Part shown: positions 35,858 through 43,436 of the stretch, one piece after another
How the letters are laid out: every line of letters starts with the position of its first letter
How positions within the stretch are numbered: the stretch's first letter is position 1
Assembly (NCBI RefSeq): GCF_007667275.1
Contig: NZ_VDQT01000001.1
Coordinates: 1,184,222 to 1,248,221, forward strand
Length of the DNA stretch: 64,000 nt
Origin: Stenotrophomonas rhizophila
GTDB taxonomy: Bacteria > Pseudomonadota > Gammaproteobacteria > Xanthomonadales > Xanthomonadaceae
Direction: 5' to 3'
Notes under the pieces: model-generated
Told to the model about the DNA's origin: nothing
Databases searched by the model: none
The model's input: only the letters and a program-made list of their open reading frames with translations
Program-made: the position numbers and the translations under genes

Positions 35858-36739
35858 ATGAAGACCGCTGCACGCAGGACCACGACCCTCGCACTGCTGC
35901 TGCTCGCCGCCCTGCCCGCCTTCGCAGGCGACCCGGCCGGCCCGCAGCCGCCCATCGCGGTGCAGATGTACACGCTGCGCAATGCGGGCTCGCTCGAGCA
36001 GCAGCTGAAGATCGTCCACGACGCGGGTGTAGGCGCGGTGGAAACGGTCGGTACCCAGGACGTCAGCGCCGCCGAGCTCAAGCAGCTGCTGGAACGCTAT
36101 TCGATCAAGGCCATTTCCTCCCACGTGCAGCTGGCCGACCTGCGCGACGACCTGGACGGGGTGGTAGCGTTCAACCGCGCGATCGGCAACACGACGCTGG
36201 TCGTGCCCTACCTGGCGGAGAAGGACCGACCGACCGATGCCGCAGGCTGGACCGCGCTGGGCCAGGAACTGGGCCGGATCGCGGCGCAGGTGAAAGCCCA
36301 GGGCATGCAGCTGGCTTATCACAACCATGACTTCGAGCTGGTCGACTTCAACGGCAAAACCGGCCTGGAGCTGCTGTTCGCCGCAGCCGGCCCCGACCTG
36401 CAGACCGAGCTGGACCTCGCCTGGGTGGCGCGCGCGGGTCATGACCCGGTAGTGATGTTGGGCAGGTTCCGCGGCCACGTGTTCGCGGTGCACGCCAAGG
36501 ACAATGCCCCGAAGGGCCAGGCCGAAGACGAGGGCGGCTTCGCCGCCGTCGGCCGGGGCGTGCTGGACTGGAACGCGATCCTGCCTGCCGCCGCCGCTGC
36601 CGGGGTGCAGTGGTACATCGTCGAGCACGACCAGCCGCGTGATCCGGCCAAGATCATCAAGACCGGCGCGGACTACCTGCGCCACCACCTGACCGCCCGC
36701 CTGCCTGCCAGCGCACCGCGCCAGCCAGCGAAGGAGTAA
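35858..36739 (+). CDS. Exported TIM-barrel sugar isomerase/epimerase-like protein
   Basis: The 293-residue protein starts at the ATG at 35858 after a GGGAGG ribosome site and has a clear signal peptide (LALLLLAALPAFA), so it acts outside the cytoplasm. It has the xylose isomerase-like TIM-barrel pattern with metal ligands in LAYHNHDFE, TELDLAW, FAVHAKD and YIVEHDQ. Exported enzymes of this fold occur in periplasmic 3-keto-glycoside pathways, where they may eliminate or rearrange the keto sugar. A cytochrome c gene begins three bases after its stop, indicating tight coupling. Confidence 0.85.
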   Translation: MKTAARRTTTLALLLLAALPAFAGDPAGPQPPIAVQMYTLRNAGSLEQQLKIVHDAGVGAVETVGTQDVSAAELKQLLERYSIKAISSHVQLADLRDDLDGVVAFNRAIGNTTLVVPYLAEKDRPTDAAGWTALGQELGRIAAQVKAQGMQLAYHNHDFELVDFNGKTGLELLFAAAGPDLQTELDLAWVARAGHDPVVMLGRFRGHVFAVHAKDNAPKGQAEDEGGFAAVGRGVLDWNAILPAAAAAGVQWYIVEHDQPRDPAKIIKTGADYLRHHLTARLPASAPRQPAKE

Positions 36740-36742
36740 TGC

Positions 36743-37051
36743 TTGAATACGCGTTCCAGACTGATCCCGACCCTTGCCGTACTGGTATCGAGTGCGCTGT
36801 CTGCGCCTGCGGCCTGGTCCAAGGACGCCCCCTCGCCCGGAGCGGCCCTCTATGCAACCCACTGCACGGCCTGCCACGGCGCGGAGCGCGCTGGCGTTCC
36901 CCCCACCTTCCCGGCCCTCATCGATGTTGGCAAGCGCCTGCAGCCGGCGCAGATCAAGGAGAAAATCAGGAAGGGGGGCGGTTTGATGCCGCCATTCCCG
37001 CAGCTGTCCGAACAGGAGATCGACAACCTCGCCAGCTACCTGGCGAAGTAG
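36743..37051 (+). CDS. Periplasmic cytochrome c, single haem
   Basis: Translation starts at a TTG at 36743, right after AAGGAG, giving 102 residues. After a signal peptide (LAVLVSSALSAPAAWS) comes the haem motif CTACH at residues 41-45, and a methionine in GGLMPPFP is the likely sixth ligand. It is a small class I cytochrome c. In glycoside 3-dehydrogenase systems such a cytochrome takes electrons from the GMC-type dehydrogenase, whose gene is in the opposite operon of the same locus. It is the last gene of the plus-strand operon. Confidence 0.9.
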   Translation: MNTRSRLIPTLAVLVSSALSAPAAWSKDAPSPGAALYATHCTACHGAERAGVPPTFPALIDVGKRLQPAQIKEKIRKGGGLMPPFPQLSEQEIDNLASYLAK

Positions 37052-37060
37052 GTTGCCGCT

Positions 37061-37085
37061 GCCGGCCCATGCGGGCCGGCGTTAC
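37061..37085. terminator. Hairpin between two convergent operons
   Basis: A perfect 8-bp stem (GCCGGCCC / GGGCCGGC) with a four-base loop occupies the 30-base gap between the cytochrome c and DUF1080 genes. On the minus strand it reads GTAACGCC..., a variant of the GTAG repeat family, and provides the TAA stop codon of the DUF1080 gene. It lies where both operons end and probably serves as a bidirectional terminator, though it has no T-run. Confidence 0.55.
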
Positions 37086-37837
37086 AGCTCCCGCACCCAG
37101 ATGTTGCGGTAGCTGACCTTGGAGTCGTGCTCCTGCAGGTACAGCGGGGCACAGGCATGCGGCGCGTATGAAGGCGCGCCGATGTACTCGGTCTTGCCGG
37201 ATACCACGGTGTCGTCCTGCACCAGCACGCCGTTGTGCAGCACGGTGATGCGGGCCGGCGATACCAGCCCGCCTCCCTGCGAGAAGCGCGGCGCCTTCCA
37301 GATGATGTCGTACGCCTGCCACTGGCCCGGTGCGCGCGAGGCATTCACCAGCGGAATGGCCTGCTTGTAGATCGAGCCGGCCTGGCCGTTGGCGTAGGTC
37401 GGGTTGTTGTAACTGTCCAACACCTGCAGCTCATACAGCTCCTGCAGGAAGATGCCGCTGTTGCCGCGGTTCTGGCCGTCGAAGCCCTGGGTTTCGGTGG
37501 GCGAGCGCCACTCCACATGCAACTGGATGTCGCAGAACCGCTGCCGGGTGCGAATTCCCTTGCTGCCCGGCACCACGGTCAGTGCGCCGTCGGCAACGCT
37601 CCAGGGCACGGCTCCGCCCTGCTCCGACTCCCAGGCGGAAACGTCCTTGCCATTGAACAACACGATCGCATCCGACGGCGCGGCGTTCACGGGCGTGGCC
37701 ACGAGCGCGGGCACCGGCTTCCACACCTCGGTCCTGGTCGGATCGCGGGCGGCGTCGCCACTGGCCTGCGCGAATGTGGGCGCCGTGGCCAGCATGCAGG
37801 CGGCCGTCAGCAAAGGTCTGATCATCGTGTGCCTCAT
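37082..37837 (-). CDS. DUF1080 protein, probable 3-keto-disaccharide hydrolase
   Basis: The 251-residue exported protein has a signal peptide (MIRPLLTAACMLATAPTFAQA) and the DUF1080 concanavalin-like fold: AIVLFNGKDVSAWES, DIQLHVEWRSP, GNSGIFLQ, YELQVLDS and QWQAYDIIWKAP. Members of this family are now called 3-keto-disaccharide hydrolases, which split glycosides after C3 oxidation. Its start overlaps the upstream small-subunit stop by one base (TGATG), so translation is coupled. It is the last gene of the minus-strand operon; its location next to the GMC dehydrogenase fits the oxidise-then-cleave pathway. Confidence 0.88.
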   Translation of the reverse strand: MRHTMIRPLLTAACMLATAPTFAQASGDAARDPTRTEVWKPVPALVATPVNAAPSDAIVLFNGKDVSAWESEQGGAVPWSVADGALTVVPGSKGIRTRQRFCDIQLHVEWRSPTETQGFDGQNRGNSGIFLQELYELQVLDSYNNPTYANGQAGSIYKQAIPLVNASRAPGQWQAYDIIWKAPRFSQGGGLVSPARITVLHNGVLVQDDTVVSGKTEYIGAPSYAPHACAPLYLQEHDSKVSYRNIWVREL

Positions 37838-38412
37838 CAGCTGGTGCCCCATGCGGGCGTACCCGGGACATAGGCAAGGTCGCCATCGTAGCGACCTGGC
37901 ACGGCGACGTACTGCAGCACCTCGGTTGCGCCCACCTTGGAGGTGAAGAAACCGAAGATGGCCAGCTGCTTGATCATCGTGAAGTAGTGCGGCATCGCCC
38001 GCGTGCCGTCGGCGGTACCGGTGTCGCCGACCTCGACGGCGCGTTTCCTGGCTTCTGCATCCAGGGTACGCAGCAGCTCGGTGCGGGCCTGCGGCGTGAG
38101 CGACACGAAGCGGCCGCCGGCGCGTTCATCGATTTCAGCCAGCCCAGCGCGGAACGTGGCCTGCTGCCTGTCGGTGTAACAGTCGGTGACGAATTGCGCC
38201 ATGAACGCCCCTGTCGCGGCGTCCTTCGCGCCCGGCGTACGGGTCTTTGGCAGGATGGTGTCGGCGATCTCATCCAGCGTGCCGACATCGGCAGCAGAGA
38301 ACGTGTTCTTCGCCGCTGCGGTCGGTGCCTGGGCCTGCCCGAGCACCGGCAGGCCGATCATGGCGGCGCCGGTGGCGGCGACGATCATCTTCAACAGGTC
38401 GCGACGTTCCAT
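37837..38412 (-). CDS. Small subunit of a GMC dehydrogenase (gluconate 2-dehydrogenase subunit 3 family), Tat-exported
   Basis: The 191-residue protein starts with a twin-arginine type signal (ERRDLLKMIVAATGAAMIGLPVLG). The remainder matches the gluconate 2-dehydrogenase subunit 3 family (DEIADTILPKTRTPGAKDA, FVTDCYT). In related sugar dehydrogenases the small subunit carries the folded catalytic subunit through the Tat pore. It overlaps the GMC gene's stop by TGATG, and the DUF1080 start in the same way, so three genes are translationally coupled. Confidence 0.9.
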   Translation of the reverse strand: MERRDLLKMIVAATGAAMIGLPVLGQAQAPTAAAKNTFSAADVGTLDEIADTILPKTRTPGAKDAATGAFMAQFVTDCYTDRQQATFRAGLAEIDERAGGRFVSLTPQARTELLRTLDAEARKRAVEVGDTGTADGTRAMPHYFTMIKQLAIFGFFTSKVGATEVLQYVAVPGRYDGDLAYVPGTPAWGTS

Positions 38413-40097
38413 CACAGGTTCCCCGCTTTCAGTTCGCGCACCGCATGGTCGGCCGCGCGTGCGGTCAGCGCCATGTATGTCAGCGAGGGATTCACGCAGG
38501 CGCTGGAGGTCATGCAGGCGCCGTCGGTCACATACACATTCGGCGCGTCCCAGACCTGGTTGTGCTGGTTCAGCACCGAGTTCTTCCGGTCGCGGCCCAT
38601 GCGGGCCGTCCCCATCTCGTGGATACCCTTGCCCGGCGCATAGTCGTTGTCGTGCATCTCCACGTCCTTCACCCCGGCGGCCTCCAGCATCTCCGCGGCA
38701 TCGGCGGCCATGTCCTTGCGCATGGCCTTCTCGTTCGCGCGCATGGCCACGTCCATGGCCAACACCGGCAACCCCCATTTGTCCTTGCGGTCCGGGTCCA
38801 GGCGGATCGTATTGTCGTGGTGCGGCAGCATTTCACCGAAGCCGGTCATGCCGATGCGCCAGTCGCCCGGCACGGTCAGTGCTTCCTTCAGGTCGGCGCC
38901 GATGTTGAGTTCGGCGATCTCGCGCGACCAGCCGTTGCGGCTGGCGCCGCCCTGGTAGCCGAAGCCGCGCGTGTAGCCGCGCCGGTCGTCGCCGACGTTG
39001 CGGAAACGGGGGATGTAGAAGCCGCACGGGCGGCGTCCGAAATAATACTTGTCGTCGTAGCCCTCGACCCTGCCGGAGGCGCCGGCGCCGAAGTGGTGGT
39101 CCATCACGTTGTGGCCCAGCTCCCCGGACGACGAACCCAGCCCGCCCTCCCATACGTCCGTAGCCGAGTTCATCAGCATCCAGGTCGAGTTGAACGAGGA
39201 CGCGTTGAGGAAGATGACCTTGGCCGTGTACGTGTACGTCTGCCCGGTCTCGGCATCGATCACCTCCACGCCGCGCGCCCGCTTGCGGTCCTTGTCGTAA
39301 AGCACTTCCTTGACGATCGAGAACGGGCGCAGGGTCAGGTTGCCGGTCTTCATGGCCGCCGGCAGCGTGGCCGACTGGGTCGAGAAGTAGGCGCCGAACG
39401 GACAGCCGAGGATGCACTTGTTGCGGTACTGGCAGTTGACCCGTCCCTGCTCCGGCTTGGGCTGGGTGATGTTGGCCGAACGCGAGTGGATCATGTGCCG
39501 GGTCCCGCCAAAGGCCTTCTTGATCCGCGCGGCCACGTCCTTCTCGACGATGTTCAGCGGGATCGGCGGCAGGAATTCGCCGTCGGGCAACACGTCCAGC
39601 CCTTCGCGCGTGCCGGCGATGCCGGCGAACTTCTCCACATGGTCGTACCAGGGCGCGATGTCGGCATAGCGGATCGGCCAGTCGGTGGCGATGCCGTCCT
39701 TGAGGTTCGCCTCGAAATCCAGGTCGGACAGCCGGTAGCTCTGCCGTCCCCACATCAGCGAACGCCCGCCGACGTGGTAGCCGCGGAACCAGTCGAAGCG
39801 CTTGGTTTCGATGTACGGCGAGTCCTGCTCGTCGGCCCACATGCCCTCGAGGTTCTCGGCCAGCGCGTAGTCGCGCATCAGGACCGGGAAGGCGGCCTTC
39901 ATCGCCTGGGTGGGCCGGTTGCGGTGCGGGAAGTCCCACGGCTCCTTCATCGCGTTGACGTAGTCCTTGACGTGCTCGATGTTGCGCCCGCGCTCCAGCA
40001 TGAGGACCTTGAGGCCTTTCTCGGTCAGTTCCTTCGCCGCCCAGCCGCCACTGATGCCGGAGCCGACGACGATCGCGTCGTAATGATTGTCTGCCAT
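38412..40097 (-). CDS. GMC oxidoreductase, probable glycoside 3-dehydrogenase catalytic subunit
   Basis: The 561-residue flavoenzyme begins YDAIVVGSGISGGWAAKELTEKG (FAD-binding), with LGHNVMDHH in the middle and HEMGTARMG near the C-terminus, which carries a catalytic histidine in this family. It has no signal peptide of its own. A cysteine set at residues 222, 228 and 232 (CQYRNKCILGC) matches the placement of the iron-sulfur cysteines in FAD glucose dehydrogenases, but this is only by analogy. Together with the Tat-exported small subunit and a cytochrome c it forms the three-part electron chain of known glucoside 3-dehydrogenases, an activity reported from Stenotrophomonas. It would oxidise the C3 hydroxyl of a glycoside. 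Confidence 0.88.
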   Translation of the reverse strand: MADNHYDAIVVGSGISGGWAAKELTEKGLKVLMLERGRNIEHVKDYVNAMKEPWDFPHRNRPTQAMKAAFPVLMRDYALAENLEGMWADEQDSPYIETKRFDWFRGYHVGGRSLMWGRQSYRLSDLDFEANLKDGIATDWPIRYADIAPWYDHVEKFAGIAGTREGLDVLPDGEFLPPIPLNIVEKDVAARIKKAFGGTRHMIHSRSANITQPKPEQGRVNCQYRNKCILGCPFGAYFSTQSATLPAAMKTGNLTLRPFSIVKEVLYDKDRKRARGVEVIDAETGQTYTYTAKVIFLNASSFNSTWMLMNSATDVWEGGLGSSSGELGHNVMDHHFGAGASGRVEGYDDKYYFGRRPCGFYIPRFRNVGDDRRGYTRGFGYQGGASRNGWSREIAELNIGADLKEALTVPGDWRIGMTGFGEMLPHHDNTIRLDPDRKDKWGLPVLAMDVAMRANEKAMRKDMAADAAEMLEAAGVKDVEMHDNDYAPGKGIHEMGTARMGRDRKNSVLNQHNQVWDAPNVYVTDGACMTSSACVNPSLTYMALTARAADHAVRELKAGNL

Positions 40098-40128
40098 GGG
40101 TTCTACTTCACCTGGGTGGATATCAATT

Positions 40129-41025
40129 TCAGACGTCGCAGAGGCGGATCGCCTCGCGCAGCGAACCGATGGGATCCGGCGCTGCAGGCATGAACTCCTG
40201 CGCCAGGTACCCATCGAAACCGGTGTCGCGGATCGCGCGACAGATGGCGGGATAGTTCAGCTCCTGCTGGTCGCCGATTTCATGCCGGCCCGGCACGCCG
40301 GCGGTGTGATAGTGCTTGAAGTGCGCGTGGTGCCGGCCGATGGTGGCGATGATGTCGCCCTCCATGATCTGCATGTGGTAGATGTCGTAGAGCAGGCCGA
40401 AGTGGGCCGAGCCCAGCCGCTGGCACAGTTCCACGCCCCATGCGGAGTGGTCGCACAGGTAGTCGGGATGATCGACCCGCGAGTTCAGCAGCTCCATCAC
40501 CAGCACCACGCCGCGCTTCTCGGCGTGGCCAAGGATGCGCTTGAGGCCGGTGACGGCATTGGCCATTCCCTCCTGCGGGTCCATGCCGTTGCGATTGCCG
40601 GAAAAACAGATGAGATTGCGATAGCCGGCATCGGCCACCAGGTCGATGTGCCGTGTGTAGCGCTCGAACAACTGGTCGTGGAACTCGCGGCCGGCAAAGC
40701 CCTTGGCCAGGCCCAACTCCGCGCCGTTGCACATCGAGCTGTACACGCCTTGGGCCTTCAGCGTGGGCCAGTCTTCCGGCCCAACCAGATCGATCGCGGC
40801 GAAGCCGATGCCCTTTATCGTCTGGCAGAGCTGGGCCACCGACCACTGGGGGAATGTCCAGCGGGCGACCGAATGCTTCAGGTTGCCCTGTAGGGGGGCG
40901 GTGGCGGCCATCGCGGGCGTCACGCCTGCGGTTGCCAGGCCAATGCTTCCGGCTACCGCAATGCGCAGCGCATCGCGCCGCGTGAGGCGCGCTCCTTGGA
41001 TCGATCCAATTGAATGGTCGGGCAT
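40129..41025 (-). CDS. Tat-exported hydroxypyruvate isomerase-like TIM-barrel protein
   Basis: The 298-residue protein, from the ATG at 41025, carries a twin-arginine type signal (LTRRDALRIAVAGSIGLATAG) and a xylose isomerase-like barrel of the hydroxypyruvate isomerase group: VLVMELLNS, LLYDIYHMQ, FKHYHTAGVPGRHE and GYLAQEFMP hold the likely metal ligands. It is the first gene of the minus-strand operon and lies 50 bases from the second LacI operator. In a 3-keto-glycoside pathway it could epimerise or isomerise the sugar product in the periplasm. The exact reaction is unknown. Confidence 0.85.
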   Translation of the reverse strand: MPDHSIGSIQGARLTRRDALRIAVAGSIGLATAGVTPAMAATAPLQGNLKHSVARWTFPQWSVAQLCQTIKGIGFAAIDLVGPEDWPTLKAQGVYSSMCNGAELGLAKGFAGREFHDQLFERYTRHIDLVADAGYRNLICFSGNRNGMDPQEGMANAVTGLKRILGHAEKRGVVLVMELLNSRVDHPDYLCDHSAWGVELCQRLGSAHFGLLYDIYHMQIMEGDIIATIGRHHAHFKHYHTAGVPGRHEIGDQQELNYPAICRAIRDTGFDGYLAQEFMPAAPDPIGSLREAIRLCDV

Positions 41026-41074
41026 CCGCTTTTCCGGCCTCCCAACCGGTATCAAACGCAACTATTCACTGCAA

Positions 41075-41088
41075 TGCAATCGATTGCA
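41075..41088. promoter_or_regulatory. LacI-type operator, copy 2
   Basis: TGCAATCGATTGCA, identical to the palindrome at 32379, lies 50 bases upstream of the first gene of the minus-strand sugar operon. Nothing else in the 295-base gap from 41026 to 41320 looks like a gene; the rest holds no further structure that I can support. Confidence 0.78.
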
Positions 41089-41320
41089 CCATAGAGGAGT
41101 AGTTCGTTTTTTTGCAAGACGCACTGCACGAAAATGGATGCTGCAGGGCACAATGAAACCCAATGCTGGTAACTACTGGCACTCTGCCGGTGACCTACCG
41201 GTAATGGACGGGTCCAAGTCTGCCGCCGAGGAAATCCTGCAGCCGCAAGCTACTGCGTGAGGACTTCCGGATGGCGCTCACGCAGCCACTGATCTCTTTG
41301 GCTTGCGCAGCGAGATGGGT

Positions 41321-41950
41321 TCAGCGTTGTGCGCTTGAAGCTGCCGGATCGCCAGCAAGTTTTTCAAGGTCATCCCTGTCTCCTGTTACCAGCAGCTTCG
41401 GCGTTGCCAATAGTTCGCTGGCAAACGCATCACCGTTCTGCACGCGCCGCATGAACTCTTCCATTGAGTACAGCACAGGATTGATCTCCCGGCGCAACAC
41501 TTCCTGCGCGGGGTGGATGACACGCACCAGGTCAGCGAACCCCAGATCGCCCAGAACCAGCAGATCCACGTCGCTTCCGTCGACCGCGGTACCCTTCGCC
41601 ACCGAACCGAAGACCCACGCCAACGAGACGTGATCGGCCACTGGCACCAAGGCATCGCGCAGGACAGGCACCACGCCATGGGTCTTGCGGAACATCGAAG
41701 CCAGGTCATCGAACAGCACACACGCGCGATTTGCCCGGTAGTGGACCTGATTACCCTGTTCGCTTCGCAGCAATAGTCCGGATCCTGTGAGCTTGTCCAG
41801 TTCGCGTGCAAGAGTGCCGGCGTGGGTGCCGGTGAGCCTGGCCAGCTCCCGCAGGTGGAAACTGGCATCCGGCTGCAACAGCAGCGCTGCCAGCACCCGT
41901 TGGCGGGTGGCCGGGAACAGGATGTCCATCGGTGGCGAAGTGTTGCTCAT
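41321..41950 (-). CDS. Winged-helix / nucleotidyltransferase fusion regulator
   Basis: The 209-residue protein joins an N-terminal winged helix (RQRVLAALLLQPDASFHLRELARLTGTHAGTLARELDKLTGSGLLL) to a C-terminal minimal nucleotidyltransferase domain (VSLAWVFGSVAKGTAVDGSDVDLLVLGD), in which G-S and D-x-D make the metal site. Such proteins resemble antitoxin-like regulators and often regulate themselves. The start could instead be the ATG at 41929, because the one at 41950 lies in an operator-like repeat. No HEPN toxin gene is adjacent, so it seems to be an orphan. Confidence 0.75.
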   Translation of the reverse strand: MSNTSPPMDILFPATRQRVLAALLLQPDASFHLRELARLTGTHAGTLARELDKLTGSGLLLRSEQGNQVHYRANRACVLFDDLASMFRKTHGVVPVLRDALVPVADHVSLAWVFGSVAKGTAVDGSDVDLLVLGDLGFADLVRVIHPAQEVLRREINPVLYSMEEFMRRVQNGDAFASELLATPKLLVTGDRDDLEKLAGDPAASSAQR

Positions 41951-41982
41951 CAGGCGACAAATGTTGCTTATTCGGCAACATA
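41941..41982. promoter_or_regulatory. Tandem operator-like repeats over the nucleotidyltransferase promoter
   Basis: Two 20-base direct repeats with a 22-base period begin TGTTGCT; the second contains a perfect inverted repeat TGTTGC-N7-GCAACA, and the first an imperfect version (TGTTGC-N7-GCGACA). They overlap the possible start codon at 41950. They look like a pair of binding sites for the winged-helix protein itself. Confidence 0.6.
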
Positions 41983-42043
41983 TTGCAAATGCGACCATTC
42001 TCATGCGGTTTTCGAGCCCGCTGGACTGTGGGAAAGTAGGCGC

Positions 42044-42559
42044 ATGACCCTCGAAAGCTATCTGTTGGCGCTGGCTCTCCTGACAACGGCCGCTTTTGCC
42101 CACGCTTCGGAGGCCTGGCAGACAAGCTCACCGGTAAGTGCCGCCTACAAGTGCGGGAGCGAAGGGAGCATGACCATCATCGCAGCGACAGCCGATTTCT
42201 CCGCGCCCGCACCTGGACCGCACAAAGACGGCTATCAGCGCGCGCGAACAGGCAGGCAGACGTTCCGATGCAAGGGTGGGCCAAGCGTTTCAGTCGTGGT
42301 GTTGCCACCGCAGGCAACCGGAGAATGCGGCGCTGATGGACGGGTGGTCATCACCGACATCACCCCTCCCGGTGGGCGCAAGGGCACCGAGCTGATCGAG
42401 TTCAACAGACGGTGTTTCTTCAACGATTACATTACGAGAATACGCATTTTCAAGCAGGAATCGCACTACTCGATAGAGCGTTGTTCGGAGACGAACAGGT
42501 TCAACAAACAGGCATTCGTCGGCTGCACGACCACGTCCCTTTCCGCTGTCAGGAACTGA
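42044..42559 (+). CDS. Small secreted cysteine-containing protein, unknown
   Basis: The 171-residue protein begins with a signal peptide (LLALALLTTAAFAHA) and contains eight cysteines or so in the mature part (YKCGSEGS, TFRCKGG, GECGADG, RRCFFND, ERCSET, FVGCTT), which suggests disulfide-stabilised folding outside the cytoplasm. No family is recognised. It is divergent from the nucleotidyltransferase gene and convergent with ssb. Base use is a little less GC-rich than its neighbours, and it could be a recent acquisition. Confidence 0.6.
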   Translation: MTLESYLLALALLTTAAFAHASEAWQTSSPVSAAYKCGSEGSMTIIAATADFSAPAPGPHKDGYQRARTGRQTFRCKGGPSVSVVVLPPQATGECGADGRVVITDITPPGGRKGTELIEFNRRCFFNDYITRIRIFKQESHYSIERCSETNRFNKQAFVGCTTTSLSAVRN

Positions 42560-42580
42560 TCAATTCGGCGGCCCGGAATG

Positions 42581-42621
42581 CACGAAGCCCCGGATGGCGC
42601 AGGGCCTCCCGGGGCTTCGTG
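42581..42621. terminator. Strong hairpin between the secreted-protein gene and ssb
   Basis: CACGAAGCCCCGG and CCGGGGCTTCGTG form a perfect 13-bp stem around a 15-base loop. It lies in the gap between two convergent genes and probably terminates transcription from one or both sides, although no T-run follows directly. Confidence 0.65.
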
Positions 42622-42640
42622 AGTAGACACGTCAGGTCGA

Positions 42641-43183
42641 TCAGAACGGAATATCGTCGTCCGCGAAATCGTCCATCGGCGGAGCCGACTGCTGCGGCTG
42701 CTGCGGGCGCTGCTGCTGGCCGTAGCCACCACCGCCGCCGCCGCGCTGACCACCGCCACCGCCGTATTCGTGGCGCGGCGCCTGCTGGCGCTGCGGACGC
42801 TCGCCGCCGGCGTAGTTGCCACCGCCACCACCACCGCCACCGCCTTCACCACGGCCGCCCAGCATCTGCATTTCGTCGGCGATGATGTCGGTGGAGTACT
42901 TCTCCACGCCGTCCTGGCCGGTGTACTTGTCGTAACGCAGGCTGCCTTCGACGTAGACCGAGCTGCCCTTGCGCAGGTATTCGCCGGCGATTTCGCCGAG
43001 CTTGCCGAAGAACACCACGCGGTGCCATTCGGTGCGCTCCTGCTGGTTGCCATCCTTGTCCTTGCGGACGCTGGTGGTGGCCAGGCTGATGCGGGTGATC
43101 GCCATGCCGCCTTGGGTGTACTTCACGTCCGGGTCGTTGCCGAGGTTGCCGACCAGGATGACTTTATTGATGCCGCGCGCCAT
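42641..43183 (-). CDS. ssb: Single-stranded DNA-binding protein
   Basis: The 180-residue protein begins [25 protein letters not shown], the classical SSB N-terminus, and has the oligonucleotide-binding fold over about the first 110 residues ([34 protein letters not shown]). A glycine- and glutamine-rich linker follows, and the C-terminus ends in the acidic tip DFADDDIPF, which binds partner proteins of the replisome. The start at 43183 discards a short in-frame leader. It serves DNA replication, repair and recombination as a tetramer. Confidence 0.97.
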   Translation of the reverse strand: MARGINKVILVGNLGNDPDVKYTQGGMAITRISLATTSVRKDKDGNQQERTEWHRVVFFGKLGEIAGEYLRKGSSVYVEGSLRYDKYTGQDGVEKYSTDIIADEMQMLGGRGEGGGGGGGGGNYAGGERPQRQQAPRHEYGGGGGQRGGGGGGYGQQQRPQQPQQSAPPMDDFADDDIPF

Positions 43184-43436
43184 AGGGTTGCTCTTCCGTT
43201 GTCCGAGGGCAGGCCCGACAGATATCACACTCTGTTCGGTGCCGATACGGGGCTGCCCTGCGGGAGATCTGGGTGGGATGACAGAACGGCCTATTCTAAC
43301 ATCCCCGCCCGGCCAGCCCCTGTCGGGGATGCCTTGGATTGCGCTCGGATTTCCGCCAAAGCCTTGTGGGGCGGGCGTCCGGCGGCAGCCCCCGCCACCG
43401 TGGCATCATTGTCCCGTCGTCCCAGCCCTGCCCTCC

